The notes beneath the pieces were generated by a model that had not been told where the DNA came from, made no database searches, and saw nothing but the letters and a program-made list of their open reading frames with translations. DNA of 64,000 nucleotides. Origin: Rhyacichthys aspro. Taxonomy: Eukaryota; Chordata; Actinopteri; Gobiiformes; Rhyacichthyidae. The stretch's first letter is position 1. Every line of letters begins with the position of its first letter. The position numbers and the translations under genes are program-made. Positions 11,835-25,600 of the stretch are shown piece after piece. The DNA lies in the NCBI GenBank assembly GCA_036850595.1, contig CM072158.1:8385422-8449421 (forward strand), written 5' to 3'.

Positions 11835-14800
11835 CTGCAAGAGACAGAGAGGTTACTCAGACAATGACATCCTCTTTGTTTACTCCTCATACTGTCAACA
11901 ACACTGGCTGACAACAGCACGTGCAAGCTCCAGTGCAACAACACGAAGTGAAGTCTTGGTGCAGAAGCAACATCCTCAATTCAAATCTAGACCAGGTGCC
12001 CATATGTACACTCACTAAAAATCTAATCCACAGTGAACAATTGTGTAATGTTGATCCCAGACCGATATAATGGAAAGTTCACAGTAATATATTCCAACAG
12101 TTTGAACTTGGCTTTACCATATCCTCTTTTAAAATTAAATGTTTAACGTCAAGAGCTGCTGCTGTGCTTTAAAGAAAAGGTGATTGCCCAGTCTGTAATA
12201 AAGACCACCTCCATTAACCCCTATGAAAAAGTTATTACGCTTTAAAAAATGGCATATTAACCTTTGGGGAGACATGTCTGAGGCTGTTGTGTATCAAATG
12301 CCTCATGTTAATGATTTTATGCTACTGGCTAACAGCTAATCCAACCATTCATGAGCTATCCTATTACAAATACACATCTTATTCACACATTACTCTTTTC
12401 TTAAGACTACATCAACTCAGATTATGACTCACAGGACTGACAGTGATTCATCATCTATAAAAAAAACTACTTAAGCAAAAACTACAGCTGGATTGGAGAA
12501 GTCACACATCGTAAGCAGTAGAAAAGGAGAACACAAATGTAAGTGTCATCTACAGTCGGTGGGAGCAGAGTATAAAGAGAGAACTATAATCTCAAGGCTG
12601 GTTAAACACAAATACTTCACTATTATACTGACAGTTAAGATGAAGAGCAAAATGTAATAGGATTTGGACTATTCAGTGTGAGGTTAAGCCATACATTCAT
12701 TTTAGTAAAAAAAAAGAACAAAAGAACATCATTTTACTTGCTTCTGTCCTTTCTGCTTTAATTTCCTACAGTGAGACTTTTGAAGAAAAGGCTATATCGA
12801 CGACAAGATGCATGGATTAACTTTCTATATTAATTATCATTTAGCCAACTGGTGTAAAGTTATATCCAAAGCAATATCACCATGGATCAATTCTTCTAAC
12901 AAACTACCTGAAAAATACATTGCACTGTGCAACAATGCACTGTGATTTTGTATTTAAGAAATTAAGAAAAACAGACCTGCATTGTCCTGAACAGCAAAAA
13001 GGAAATGTAATGTCGGCAAACTGGCATGACATATTTTATATGTGCACTGCAAATATGGTTTAATCCAAAACCAAATTTAGCAAAGCGCAAAAGTTAACAG
13101 TGAGTGAAGAGGAAAGTGGCAGTACCGTAGGGCTGTGTTGATTATATGTTCAATAACCAGAGCTACTAACGTAAAAGGTACAGCTAAAGCTCTAGTGACC
13201 TTTAGTTGTAAAATATTACTGCTCTTTTTGAACCAAAAGTCTTTTCATCTTTTCAACCAAAACTCAGCCCTTTGGCAATTGTTTGAAATTTTCTCTTCAG
13301 GCCTGACCCTCTACGTCCAAGCTTTCCTGCGGGATTGTTGTTAGACCAAATGGAAAAAATGAAAAAACGTCAGCGAACTGCACATGGGGCCTCCCCAAAC
13401 CACAGCTCAACACTTCACGAGTAGCCAGCTTGAAAATAAATCACAAGTTGTAATACTATCCAGACGATTAGGCACAAGTCAAAAAACCTGCGTCTCACTT
13501 AACACTGCCACATCTGACGTCAAACGCTCAAACACTTCCCACCAGTGGCATTTCACTTTTGAATCAATTCAATTTGTCAGATTAATTTGAGTCTGTACTA
13601 AAACATTAGAAAATAAGATGGGAAATACAAAGTGTATTTTGTCCAAATCCTAAAATGTTTCAGTCGAACTGCTGTCTTGATTTATTTTCAGTTGTTGTAA
13701 CTTTGTAAAACAGATGTTACAAATGCACAACACCTTTGTTTTGTATGTTGTATAAAATATGTGGCCAAATTACTTTCTTCATTTAAAGCTATACACTAGC
13801 TGATATACAGGATTTTCTGGATTTTTTAATTAACCCTGACACACTGGTAAATCCTTTTAGCACACACCTTTGGCTCACAGGACTTACATAGAGCTGACAT
13901 TAAACCAAATATTCTCTGCTTGTATTTTACCACATTTTGAGTCTGTGAATCTCTGACAATTTTTGGGGGGGGTTTGTTTTTCGGTTAGTTGTTGCTAGCT
14001 AGTAATACTAAAAATCAGTGACATGGCAGTCAATCATCCAAAGTCAATCCATCCTCCTGGTGCCAGCCTTCACTTTAGCATAAACTTCTTCATCAAACCT
14101 TTCTTCCATTGTCCACTACTTTATGTTTCTAAACACAAATAAAAACGGCATGACCACTAGGGCCACTTGACTCTGCCATTTCTCCTTCTGTCGAGCGACA
14201 AAATTAGTTTGGTTAGGTCTGAATGGACCAGAGCGCGGCTACACCGAGAGGCTCTGTCTGGCTTCCCTCTCCCAGAATGCCCTTTGCATGGTTGCCCCCT
14301 CATTACTGTAATTGACACGTCCATCCCTCCTCTTGCCCCTTAAGGCGCTGATGGCTCAATTAAGAGCTGGCCAGAGGACTGATTGGACGGCACGATAATG
14401 AGGTCGTCGCTTGGCTTAAACTGAAATCCTGCTTTATTACATATGTAAACCCAAAAACACTGCATTAACAGATATTCAAAACACTAAACACATATATGAC
14501 AAATGGATGATTCAGTGTTGTCCGGTTTTTAATTATCTTAAGCAGGTCCTGAAAGGCTGAATATTCTTGTGTAGGGAAAGAGCAATCAGGCCCGGAGTAG
14601 GCATCTGCCTGTTTTGGAGTAGTGTAATTAGTGGCACTGACCTTTAGCGGCTTATGCACTAGCCAATGAAATGTGACAAAGCCCTGAGATAAATGGTCAG
14701 AGCCTCAAACGCAACTTGCAGAGGGGTTTGCCTGTGCACAGCTCCCAGACAGGGTTTAGGGCAAGTCTTATTCGACAGGTCTGAGCTCCTTTAAAGATGG

Positions 14801-15889
14801 ACATTGTTGATAAGCACAAGTGAAATTGGGAAAGCAAACCCTACGCTGTTGTAGTAGCAGAAAGTGTTGTCCTCAAGTCACCTTCAAGCAGACACGAGCA
14901 TGTTACCCTTCTGCTAAATAAAAATCTTTTCACTTATTGAGGTGTTGTGATGCAACTGTAACTAAAAAAATCAAGGTTGAATCAATCATTTTAAAGTCCA
15001 TTATGATCAATTTAAATGTTGTTTTTAGTTCAGTTTACAAATCCATGTGTTTGTTCAAGCAGCTCCACAACGCTGAAAGGCATATATGCAATAGAAATTT
15101 GCTTAGTGGATGTTAGTAATCAGGTACAGAGTGTGTGAAATTACACATGTTAAACATGTCCTTGTGTAAATGTGAGAATACTATTTCGCTTGGAGTTACA
15201 AATCAATGCAATTCAAACCACTCATAAACCAGAAATAAGGGATTACTGAAGCCCTTATAACATTTTACCCAGATGTTGACAGGGCTCCATCTTTTCATAG
15301 TGGATCACTGTCAAATTGGCCTACTTACACTGTAACCCATAAGCTCGGGATCTAAGCACAGAAAAGCTCTTTAACTGACTTCCATGGCTAAAGAAAAACA
15401 TATAGATGCACATAAACCTTAAAAACAAAACCCATAAGTCAATCATTCTTTGTGTAAATTACCAACATTCGTATAGTATAATAATAGGGCCATTAGGGTA
15501 ATCACAAAACTTAAAATCTAACCATTCACCTTACACTAAAATACTAATATTGTTTTGTTTTTATTTGTGTAGCTTTGGATACAACAGTTTACCCTTTGAT
15601 GTTGCAATTTGCATGAGGCTCCATTACATTTTGCATAAAGTGTGAGCAGAGCTGAAGCCCATAAACACTAAAGCGTATGGGGCACAGAGACCGAGTAGGC
15701 CCTGGCACGGACAGGTAGCCCTCAGGATCTCGTTTGACGGGCTGCTCATGTCGTCTGCCCTGATTTACCACCACAAATAATCTCTGTAAGGGCAACTCAG
15801 ACGGGTTAAATTACCGGGCAAAGGGACGAGCGACTCTGCACAAGGCCATTTCACAATTTTCTAGCTACGACTCCGCCGACAGCCATTAC
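11835..15889. other. mef2d 5' intron
   Basis: No coding exon was recognised. It is AT-rich apart from an island at 14200-14420 that mixes GC-rich DNA with homeobox-like ATTA and AATTAAG words (for example around 14310 and 14355). That island could be an intronic regulatory element. Confidence 0.4.
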
Positions 15890-16450
15890 CTTCTTCACAC
15901 TCTCCGCGGCTTGTCGAGACCAAGCGGGCAACGTTGCGAAAAACACACCTCTAATTCAAATGAAGCTAGTCATTTTATGTGGCATAATTAAACAAAAGTG
16001 TTGCTTATTACTTATTACGATATTTAAATAATCAAGCAAGCTTCTGAGCGAGGAAAAAAGACGCAGGAAGGAAATGTATCACTCCACTTACCCTGAAATA
16101 TTGCTGATAAAAGCCGAAAATAGGCCTGCCACCACTCGCTCCGACAACGACCCGTCTTAATTAAGAAGCATTAATTAATTACGGTTCAACGACGGCTTTA
16201 TTTACACGAATCCGAGGCATTTTATTCCATTTAGTGTTGAAGTAACTATACTGTCCACCCAGGCGATACAGCGTACCCAGTGTACGATCGACGTCATTGA
16301 CATTAGCTCGGGATTGACGTGCGCCGTAGCCAATGAGAAGCCGCGGTGCTACTCCATTGTCCAATCAGAAGGCCGTGTCACTGAAGTGGGCCGGACTCAG
16401 AGAGAGGACATGACGGAGGTGACGGCCATGTTCTGTAATAGTGTTTGTAT
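15890..16450 (-). promoter_or_regulatory. mef2d: Probable mef2d promoter and non-coding first exon(s)
   Basis: This CpG-containing block has two possible minus-strand splice donors, AAG/GTAATG (exon end at 15890) and CAGG/GTAAGT (exon end at 16092). Right of them are CCAAT boxes at about 16329-16333 and 16359-16363 (ATTGG on the minus strand, the usual NF-Y orientation) and a CRE-like TGACGTCG at about 16283-16290 on the minus strand. MEF2 genes usually have non-coding first exons far upstream of the ATG exon. TSS and exon boundaries are inferred; both donors may be used. Confidence 0.55.
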
Positions 16451-19400
16451 CCCTCCGCCTCAGTATTTACCTTTTGCATGATTTTGCATGTGTGGAAAAT
16501 GTCACTGTAGCCTTACTGTGCCCTGCCTGCTTTTCATGAGAAACCCGCTAGGCCATTTGAGGTTTTTTTTGTCCGTGCTCACGAACATCTCCCTGTTAGC
16601 GGTGCATATCAGTCCGTTAGAGTAAATACTATTGACTACAGAGGTCCATGAGGTGTTTTTCGTTTAAATAGCCATCATAGACCTTATATCAAGCCTTAAC
16701 CCTTTATAGCATTATGACAGACGCTGCTGATACGGCCTCACACGTTTTTTATAATGAATGTGTAATAGACTAATGTGCAAAAATAAAACTGTTTAATAAA
16801 TGGTTTGTAGTTGCCTTTTGCATTGTGTTAAATTAAATACATTAGGCAACACTGCACGTGGACTTATAATACAAATGGTAACTGTGTATATCCTAATTAT
16901 TATGACTTACATAATACAGAAAAATGATTAGTAATGCTTTGTTGTTATTCCAAATCAAGTATGCATGGGAAGAAAAAGACTGGGCCTTAAACAGAGAGAA
17001 CACTTTAAATTCAAATGTGTGGCTCTAAAATCAAGAGGAAAATGGATGGTCATACACCAAACAAGGCCTAAGTAGTGGTATCAAGAAACAATAGAGCAGG
17101 GCCAGCTATTGCTCTTCTTCACAGGTGTTTGCTTTTAAAGGCCAAAAAAATATTAACTTAGCAACATTTTGATCAAATTAAGGAGCATTGTTCTCATTAA
17201 GTGAACTTCACGTCATACAAATATTCCACTTGTATTTGATGATTTTGAATTGTGTGTGTTTATTGCAATACTACTAAACAACACAGATAAAAGGTTACTT
17301 GATATAAAGATGGTTGTATACAGATGTAATTATTTCACTGAAAAGAGTCCAGTTTTTACCTACTTGTTTTATGCAGATATAAAATTATGGGCCTAGGTTA
17401 CATTATCATGTCCCTAATAGTCATCAGTAATACTGCATGTTGCAATGAGGCACATTCACTTCTTTTATAAATGCTTGATAAATGGTCTTTTATTGTTTGT
17501 AGAATATCCTCAATGTAAAATGTCATGTTGAATTGTATTTTCTGGATTTGATGGATGCTATAATAAATGGTCTTGTACAATACTGGTGTTGATCTGGTGT
17601 TGATAAACAGAACACAAATCAAAATGTAAAAGCTACTTCCTTAAACAAACCACTGTGGCTTGATAAAACCACAGCAGCACTGTTGTTTTACAGACAAGCT
17701 TTACACTAAATTCAGACAATAAAACTATTTAGTCACAGTGTCAATATTATTCAGAGTTTTGGCAAGTATTTCCTCTTTATCCTGTCCACCGGCGAAACTG
17801 TGTTTGTTTCTACACAAAAGTGATCACTCAGACTTTCTGAAGGGGGGCTTATTTTTTGTAACTTGAGAGGCTGGAAGCAGGTGTCAGTCATAAAATGATG
17901 GCCTCCACCCTGAATACTTTTAAGCGCTTATGTCATAGGTCAGGGTTGTCGCCTGTTGTGTCAGACAGAGACAGTTGTCTTGTTAAAGCCAAGCTAAACG
18001 TTACTATTGAAAGCTGTAGCTTGCTGCCCTCTTCTTCCCTCTCTCTTGGTTGGAGTAAAGACTGGAGCCTACTGGGAGTCCAGATATTTGAGCCACAATG
18101 AATTTTTTGGGAAATATTCATCATAAAGAGATATCTTGAAATAAAAGAGCAGTAAAAGCGACATTGATTTTCTGAATATAAATAAAAGCTACAAGTAGAT
18201 ACTGTACAGTGAGTCAGAATAAAGCATTCAGAGCCAAGAGAATTAAACCACAAAAATGACCTGTCCTTTAGATTCCAGTAAACTTAAATAAGAAGAATCA
18301 CTGTTAAATATGGATGACACATGATGTGGTAGAGAAAAAATTTGAAAGAGGTCTATACTGCTAATCTAAATTCTGCATCATAATTGTGCTTGGCGCAGCC
18401 TTAGCAAACAAAATGCAGTGTAAACAGAGGTCAGAAAGATCAGGAAGTAAAAAAGATAGAAAAGTTATACTCAAGAAACTCAGAAGTGAAAGCTGTGGCC
18501 TCAGGCTTATTAAATGTTGCTTGGACAATTGTTTAGCAGTCCTCCATAAGTACTTGGGGATAACCTTGCGCTGCAGATGGATTCTCATGAGATTTGGGAG
18601 TTTCCAAACTTGTAAAGCTTCCAAAGCTGTACTCTGAAACAGACTCTGTGGAGCAGTTCAATCCGGCAGAGTCAGGTTAACTTAGGGATGGTTTGACATC
18701 GTCAAAACAAAGTAGTGTCTGATTATCTATTGGCTCTTATTGGTTTGGTATCTGATACATGCCTGGGCATTATTTTTGAATAAGATAGAGGATTCCCAGA
18801 AAGTTCACTCTAGTTATATCAGTTGCATGTTTTTTTTTCCACCAATGGCAAATGGCAGACATACACTTGTGTTTCCTTAGAGCACAAATTCATTCATTAA
18901 AACTTTTTTTTTACTGTCAATTCATTATTTTTTGTTGATTTTGCAAGTTTTTAGTGTTGTAAACTAGCTGCATATACAACTAGTCTTAGTCTAAGGGTAT
19001 GCTTTGTTTGCACTATATTTAGTTACATATGTCCCTGAGTATCATGTCTCTATATGGACTCACACAATCTATTTTACAATCCTATTTTGTCAGTTTGAAA
19101 TAGTGCAAACGCTGAATTTAAATGGTTGGAAGTCGGTGTGGAGTTTGGTGCTTGGACATGAAATAATATATATTAAACAAACTAAACAGAGGGCAGTAAA
19201 GCACTGTTTTTATATTATATTTATATGCTGGACAAATGCTGGGGAACTGGATCCTTTCTACTCACTTGAAAATGTGCTTTGCTCTTAATGTGGGAATGAC
19301 AAAACAAGCCAAAGTGCTCTTGCTGTTGGTCTACCCCACTCTGCTGCCCACACCTCCACCCACAGCCACTCCACTGTGCCATCATCTTACCCTTTACAGG

Positions 19401-19656
19401 CTACTTTATTACTCCTGTGGGGATTTTCACTTTCCAAAAGACATTTTCGAAGAATCAATGCCTGCGATTACTAGATTCTACGATCCAACTGTGTATAAAA
19501 ATCACGTGTCTTGCGTTAGAATTGCTGTGTGCTAGATTTACCCTCAACTTTGGGAATGACAAACCGTTACTATTTATTTATGTATCTGCATTAGACAGAA
19601 GAACCATGGGGGTGCAAAGTGGGTCCCAGAGAGAAAAAGCAAACTATAGCAAACAA

Positions 19657-19723
19657 CTGTTCCAGTGCCTCCAAAGCTGGGACAAATGGACAGAATGATG
19701 GAGCTTTGGAGGCACTGGAACAG
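19657..19723. repeat. Perfect 22-bp inverted repeat (hairpin)
   Basis: The left arm 19657-19678 (starting CTGTTCCAGTGCC) is the exact reverse complement of the right arm 19702-19723 (ending GGCACTGGAACAG). A 23-nt loop separates them. Pairing stops abruptly at both ends. It could be a microRNA-like hairpin or the relic of a small mobile element; a diverged repeat copy begins immediately to the right. Confidence 0.85.
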
Positions 19724-19725
19724 CC

Positions 19726-19860
19726 AATAGAGAATCAAGAAGAAGAAAACCTGAGCTACATTTCATTTAAAGCACATTCCTCTAAAAGCTGACAGTTCAT
19801 AATTTACATCATTCATTTTAAAGCTTAACCTTTAACATTTGATGATAATAAGTCAGTTAA
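19726..19860. repeat. Diverged duplicated segment, copy 1
   Basis: It shares words such as AGAAAACCTGAG, AAGCTGACAGTTCATAAT and AACCTTTAACATTT with 21060-21190, in the same order and orientation. It is probably an old interspersed repeat; the family was not identified. Confidence 0.7.
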
Positions 19861-21059
19861 AATAAAGAAACATACATTATATTGTTGATACACTGCTTAA
19901 TATGTAAAACACACTGACTGCTAACAGTGACCTCTGACCTTTCAGGGCAAAAGAGTAATGTAAACCTAAGAAGTGGTCAAATCCTTGTGGTCAGGGTTGG
20001 ATTGGCATGACCTTATTGATCTCTAGGACAACTCTATTAGAGCTGGAGGCAGTTATCACTTGTTAAGGCACGGTTAATGCTATTCAACAACTCTGAGGTT
20101 ATTTAGTGTGAAGAAAAAACATGGTTCCTTTTCTCAGTAGTTCTGTCATCCAAAAGAAATCAATCACAAATACCACAAATACAGAAAGAGCCTTTAAGAG
20201 TAGTGCACATTTACTGAGGCTATTGTTGCAGATTTAAGACACAGGACATATTTTGGCATTTCTTTTGTGGCATGTAGGAGTTTAAAAATATGACAAGCTC
20301 TTGCAAGTCCAGAAATGACTCATAACATTTTTCTATTAAAACTATTGGCAACTCCAGATAAGACGTAGGAGTAGAAGACTTCAAGCCATGGATCCTACTG
20401 TGCTTTGTAGAAAAGCATATACACGTTATCTTTAGTAAAACAGGGATAAACTTCTTAATAAATGCCATGATGATAATAGTGTTCGCTAGTTTACAGAATT
20501 TACTTGGACTCTTTTGGGCAGAACAGAAAAACCATCCAAACTGTGAATCTAAAGAGGAAAAAGATACAGAAGACACTACAAGACAGGCTGACTATTTTTT
20601 TGTAAATGAGTCTACATTGATCTCATGTTGTCAACGGGGGGCAGCACAGTTCAAGAATTCAGTATTTCATGCTGTGGTTGTAGTTCTCACAGAGTCCAGT
20701 TGATGGCAGCAGAAGAGAAAAGAAAACTGTCTGGATGTTGCTCAGTCGTGCGCTGGCTTTCTCCTGCCACAGCCCCAAACCATTCACGACGCCTCTTTCT
20801 CTCAAAAAACATAACTAACCACTGCTACCAACCAGTGTTAATAATATAAAATCAATCTTTTTATAGATCCTCAATTTATAAACAAGGCGAAGAGAGACAT
20901 GGTTTCAGACTCTACCTAAGATCAGTGATCCACCAGTAATCCGTTTTTACAAGGATTTGTATCTGTTTTAGCCCTTTTACATATATGCTACACATTTATA
21001 CAAAGCTAATGTTCACATAATGCCATTGATCAGTTTTACTGAATTAATTAACAGGACTA

Positions 21060-21190
21060 GTCCACAGAGAGTCAAGAATAAGAAAACCTGAGCAACATTT
21101 TATTTAAAGCACTTTCCTACAAGCTGACAGTTCATAATGTACAGCATTAATTTTAGAGATAAACCTTTTAACATTTTAATAATAATATTT
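21060..21190. repeat. Diverged duplicated segment, copy 2
   Basis: Second copy of the segment at 19726-19860. The perfect inverted repeat that borders copy 1 is missing here. Confidence 0.7.
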
Positions 21191-23712
21191 CACAGAGAGA
21201 TAAACTGATGCTATCTTTTTATAATGAACGCCTCAAAAATAAGTAATTACTGTTGTTGATAGTTTTAAATACATATTCTATTAATTATAAGAATATGGTT
21301 CAATTGCATGTTAAGTGTCAAAATATCCAGTGGAAAAGGAAAACGGTGTTGTTCTCTAAAACTTTGATAAAGGCAACAGAGAGATGTTTAAAATCAAAAT
21401 TCAACCGCAGTAAAAAAAAAAAAACAAGACGCCTTTAATACTGGAACCAGTGGATCACGTGTGAACTAAATACTGTGGATGTTTTATGAGGCATTGTTAG
21501 CTGTATGGGAGGCAGAAATGTGCACAAAACTATATGGAAAAACTTTCATGAACCAACTGTCAGACAGGTGAAAGGAGAAAAGAGGTCGTTAAAAGTGTGC
21601 CCCATGGATATAACCTATAGCACACAAACATAAGACGACAACTTCGATAAGATGTGGAGCTAATTAATCCTTAAACATCTCCCACACAAAATAAACTGAT
21701 GATTTCATAAGTGGACGTCCCTATTTTTAATTCTTTCTAGGGCCAGCTTTAACATATTAAAATTGTTCAAACCTGCTCAAACATAGATATCCACAAAACA
21801 CAAGCCACGTTTCATAGTCAATAGTTGATTTCTTGTTAATCGTTGGCAAGAATCAAGTTATTTGATTTGTGAACCTCTAAGCTTTCAAACGGCGTTTCAT
21901 GAAATAAACGAAAGAGATAGAGCCACCATAAATATAGCTATAAATATATCTGAAAGATAAAAAGTCGATCTGATCTAACATAACATTCTTTCCTTGATGC
22001 TCTACCTGACTGTGGTCTTTGGCTGAATTTCTTTCAGTCACAAAACTAAAAACACATTTTACACTATAAAACATAACACATTAACACAGACTATGTTAAG
22101 TGTCACTTTTTGTCATCGCCTTTTTTAAATAATCACAACTCTTTTTTTTGTGGAGGGGAGACAGTAAAGTGCATGGTCCACACATTTTCAAATCAATGAA
22201 TTTATTTAACGAAAAAAAAAGCTTGGAAAAAAATGGGAAAAACACTTTATCTCAACTTAAGGATGTGTGAATTTACTTCATTATTACTGTTTTACTCTTA
22301 GACATGACGTCTTTAAGTTCATAACAAGGTCAAGCTGATTGTATCTAAAGCTTTCTTCAGTTATTTGTGTAATGACAGTGATAAGTGTAACGAGTCCGCT
22401 TCGGCTGGGCTTAAAGTTTACTCTTAGCACAAGACAAAAATATTTGCACTCTCCCATTTCTGAAATAACTCCACTTCTTCTTCTACATGCCTTCATCTCA
22501 CCAAGTCTCCTCACTTGCATCTATTATACACCAGCGTCTCATTAAGCGCTTTTGATAGCACTGGATCCATTTGAATATTGGCGCGACGTGGGGGCTGGGA
22601 GTGCCAGTGTGAGTCCGCGCGTGGACGTGGGCACTTAATCCTCGTGGCCAGTCTAAACACTACAGCTAATGTGACACAAACGCACCTAAAGTTTTCAGTT
22701 TAGTTCTTGTGCCAGGTGTGGGCCACGGTTACGCGTCAATAGTGTTCGTGCGTAAAAAGGGCGTTGTGTGTCTAATACGTGCGTCCGCCGCCTCTCTGTT
22801 CACTCAAGCGCTATACGGTGTCTGGACTGGCAGCAGTAAAACAATGGAAAGATGCCGAGGGTGGTTTACTGCTGTCGAAAAGTCTGAGACATAGTGTGAC
22901 CCACCAGAGAAGACCGTCTGCTTCTCACGGCCCGAGTGCCACCAACAGACCACTCTCCCGCGCATGGCAGAAAATTATCAATCACTATTTAAACTGACGA
23001 AAAGAAGTTACTCTGTCTTTAGACACATATTGGATTACAATCCAAAAAATATTCTTTCACTTTTTAAGTCTTCATTTTCCACGTATTTCAATGGTTTAAA
23101 CCCCCAAACCCTGTATTTAACAAGTTTGAGGTTAAGTTTTTCATAGTGAACACTTATTTGGACTCTACTTTATTTGATTAAAACAAAGAGTCCATAGCCT
23201 GGAGGTTTAATTTCATTGTTTTAGCTGCTGTTATTAATGACCATTCTGAAAAACTATGACTTGACCTTAGTATTTGCCATATGGAGTGTGTTTTATTCAC
23301 TCTTTTAAAGTTTTAATTATAATTTTGGACTAGATAACATGAACACACACACACATAATGAATATGTCTGATTCATGGCTGTAGAACCTGTCTTTCAAAC
23401 AGTTCGATCTGAACGGGACAATTTTCATGTCACTAAAATGAGTTTGAAATCACTTCATGTTAAACTTTACCCACTATCTGTGATATTTAGCCCTTGAATT
23501 TTACAGAGAATCTGTTAAGACATAATCATAATGTGCTTTTCTTTTCTGGCCAAAAGTATTTATCACCACCCCTCCTCTTATAAGTGATGATTTATAACAA
23601 ATAATTTCAACACTTTTGTTTCTCATTCTGTAGAAGTTCATAGGATTTGACCTTTTTCAATGGCGTCACATTTGTTTTCTGGTCACTTTTGCTGTAATGG
23701 TCCGTCACACAG

Positions 23713-23725
23713 GTTTCCTAGCAAC
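23713..23725. promoter_or_regulatory. RFX-like motif
   Basis: GTTTCCTAGCAAC resembles the close-spaced RFX site (GTTGCTAGGAAAC on the other strand). It lies about 1.9 kb upstream of the inferred mir-9 host exon 1. Confidence 0.4.
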
Positions 23726-25129
23726 TGCGCAGGTGTCCTTGAGCCTGTGCTTGTATGGGACATGTGTAGAGTTTACATGGACTTGTTATTCCTACAGCAC
23801 AATAAATATGTTTTCATTTTGGTACCAGCTCAGAGCCACAGAGAAATGGCTCCATTGAAGGCTTCTTTTACATTAGATCTACAATAAAGTCTTAAAAACT
23901 TAAATGTGAAGACTATAAAATGTAGCTTGAAGAGTCCATTTAGTATCGTGGTCACTAAAATAGCCAGTGGTTCAAAGTTTATACAGCAAACAGCAGCGCT
24001 ACACTCAGAACTGCAGTAGCTCGTTGGACGACATGGGAAAGACTTTAAAACAATTCAAAGAATACTTAACATAATAACATGAAGACGGTCATTTGTAATC
24101 CCAAAATTTTTACTTTTTGGTATATTTCAGATTTGTTGTTTACTGTTATCCACATCATAATCTCAGAGCTCCCTAAACAAACCAAAAATTAAAAAAAATC
24201 TAAACTTGTGTGAACAAACATTGAAACAGAGCTTCTGGTTAAGATACTGATGGTTTTAGTTAAACCCCATGACTTTAGCTGAAGTTGAAAAGTCTACGTT
24301 AAGTGTCATTGGGGCTATGTGACCAGACAGATGAACACAACAGAGTTAACTTTATGCAAATGCAGAGTATGTCTGGACTCATTGAGACTCCACTGAATAA
24401 TACTCAGACTAAAGATCTGCTTTTTCTTTGAATCCGAAGAGTTCAGCTGTAATTCTCATGATAATTAGCCGAGAGCATCTTAAGCTATGTCTACACACCA
24501 CAGCACCTCTCACTACAAAGTAAAGTCCCATGTTTGTGACAATTTAACTGCACCTAATAATATTAACTCACCTTAAAAACTCTCTTACCTCTATACACCA
24601 CTATATCATTTAAGAACAAACCATATAGATTAGTATGGCCTGTTGATGTTTCAGAAAAGAAAAAAAGAACAGAATATGCTCAATTGTTAATATGCAGAGC
24701 TGAAATGGATAAAAAAGCATTACAAGCCTCCCAAATTAGGAGGAATGAAAGAAGAAAATTTGTTAATGAGGATCTCAAAGAGCTTTAGCCTTAAAACCAC
24801 TCATGTTCCCATCAATGTCAAAATAAAACTGTTTGGACTTGAAGCCAAATAAATGTACATGCAACATTTTATCACAGTCATGTCATATTCATCCATGCTC
24901 AAAAAAAAGAAAGAAATGGTAGGTCACATTAGACTGAACTGGTTCAAAAGCTTCCAAGTTCAAGTTTGTTATGAGCTTGAATCAATTTTCTTTGCACTTT
25001 GGTATTAGTTTTATGGATAAACCTGCCGAATATATATTGAGATGCAGTACAATATATACTAGTACTACTACTACTACTATATCAGTGCATAGTAGAAGAA
25101 ATAAAAAACACAAATGACACAGAACCAGC

Positions 25130-25600
25130 CTCTATATTTCATGTCTTTGCATAGCTCCAGCTTTTGGACAGATATTTACGCCTGGAGACATTCATCTTAT
25201 TCAATTTCATATTTATATGGCTCCAAATGCTGCCAGAGAAGTCAGTGTTTTCTCTGATTGTATTACACTGTTCCCACTTCTCCATCAGTGCTATCGGGAG
25301 ATACAGGTTATGCTCTACAATAAAGCGCCATGCAGTGAGTCTGTATGAAGCCTGTTGGAAATTAGTGTAATCTGTGGCGGATGGATGAGTGACGGTGCCA
25401 CCGTGCACTCCTGCGTGCATCTGCTGGGGGCGTGAGCGGCGCTGCCATAGGCCTGATTAGAATTACATCGCCCGCCTTGCATAATATCACAGCCCTGAGA
25501 GGGTGGGAACCGTGTTACCTCACTGACTCACGAGGGGGTGGGCCTTGGACGGCTTATATGATTCCGGACAAATTAGATGTTACACCATTTGGAGAGGCAT
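25130..25600 (+). promoter_or_regulatory. Putative promoter of the mir-9 host transcript
   Basis: A GC-richer block in AT-rich surroundings leads into the inferred first exon. A TATA-like GGCTTATATG is at 25551-25560, which would place the start near 25585. No initiator can be assigned with certainty, so the boundary is inferred. Confidence 0.4.

Larger units (their letters stand above)
16451..25100. other. Intergenic stretch between the mef2d and mir-9 host promoters
   Basis: AT-rich DNA without a convincing coding exon. Open frames of up to about 118 codons (for example minus strand 20220-20576) have AT-biased composition, no recognisable domain and no splice context. Notable contents are a perfect inverted repeat at 19657-19723, a diverged duplicated segment (19726-19860 and 21060-21190), and an RFX-like motif at 23713-23725. 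Confidence 0.4.

Noticed and set aside
13515..13522. Perfect CRE TGACGTCA in the mef2d 5' intron
   Set aside because: One such 8-mer is expected by chance in a window of this size; no supporting context.
18361..18637. Overlapping 83- and 87-codon frames on opposite strands
   Set aside because: No family resemblance and no splice signals; overlapping frames on both strands suggest chance.
20220..20576. 118-codon minus-strand open frame
   Set aside because: AT-driven composition, no recognisable domain, no upstream exon or promoter; similar frames are common in AT-rich DNA.
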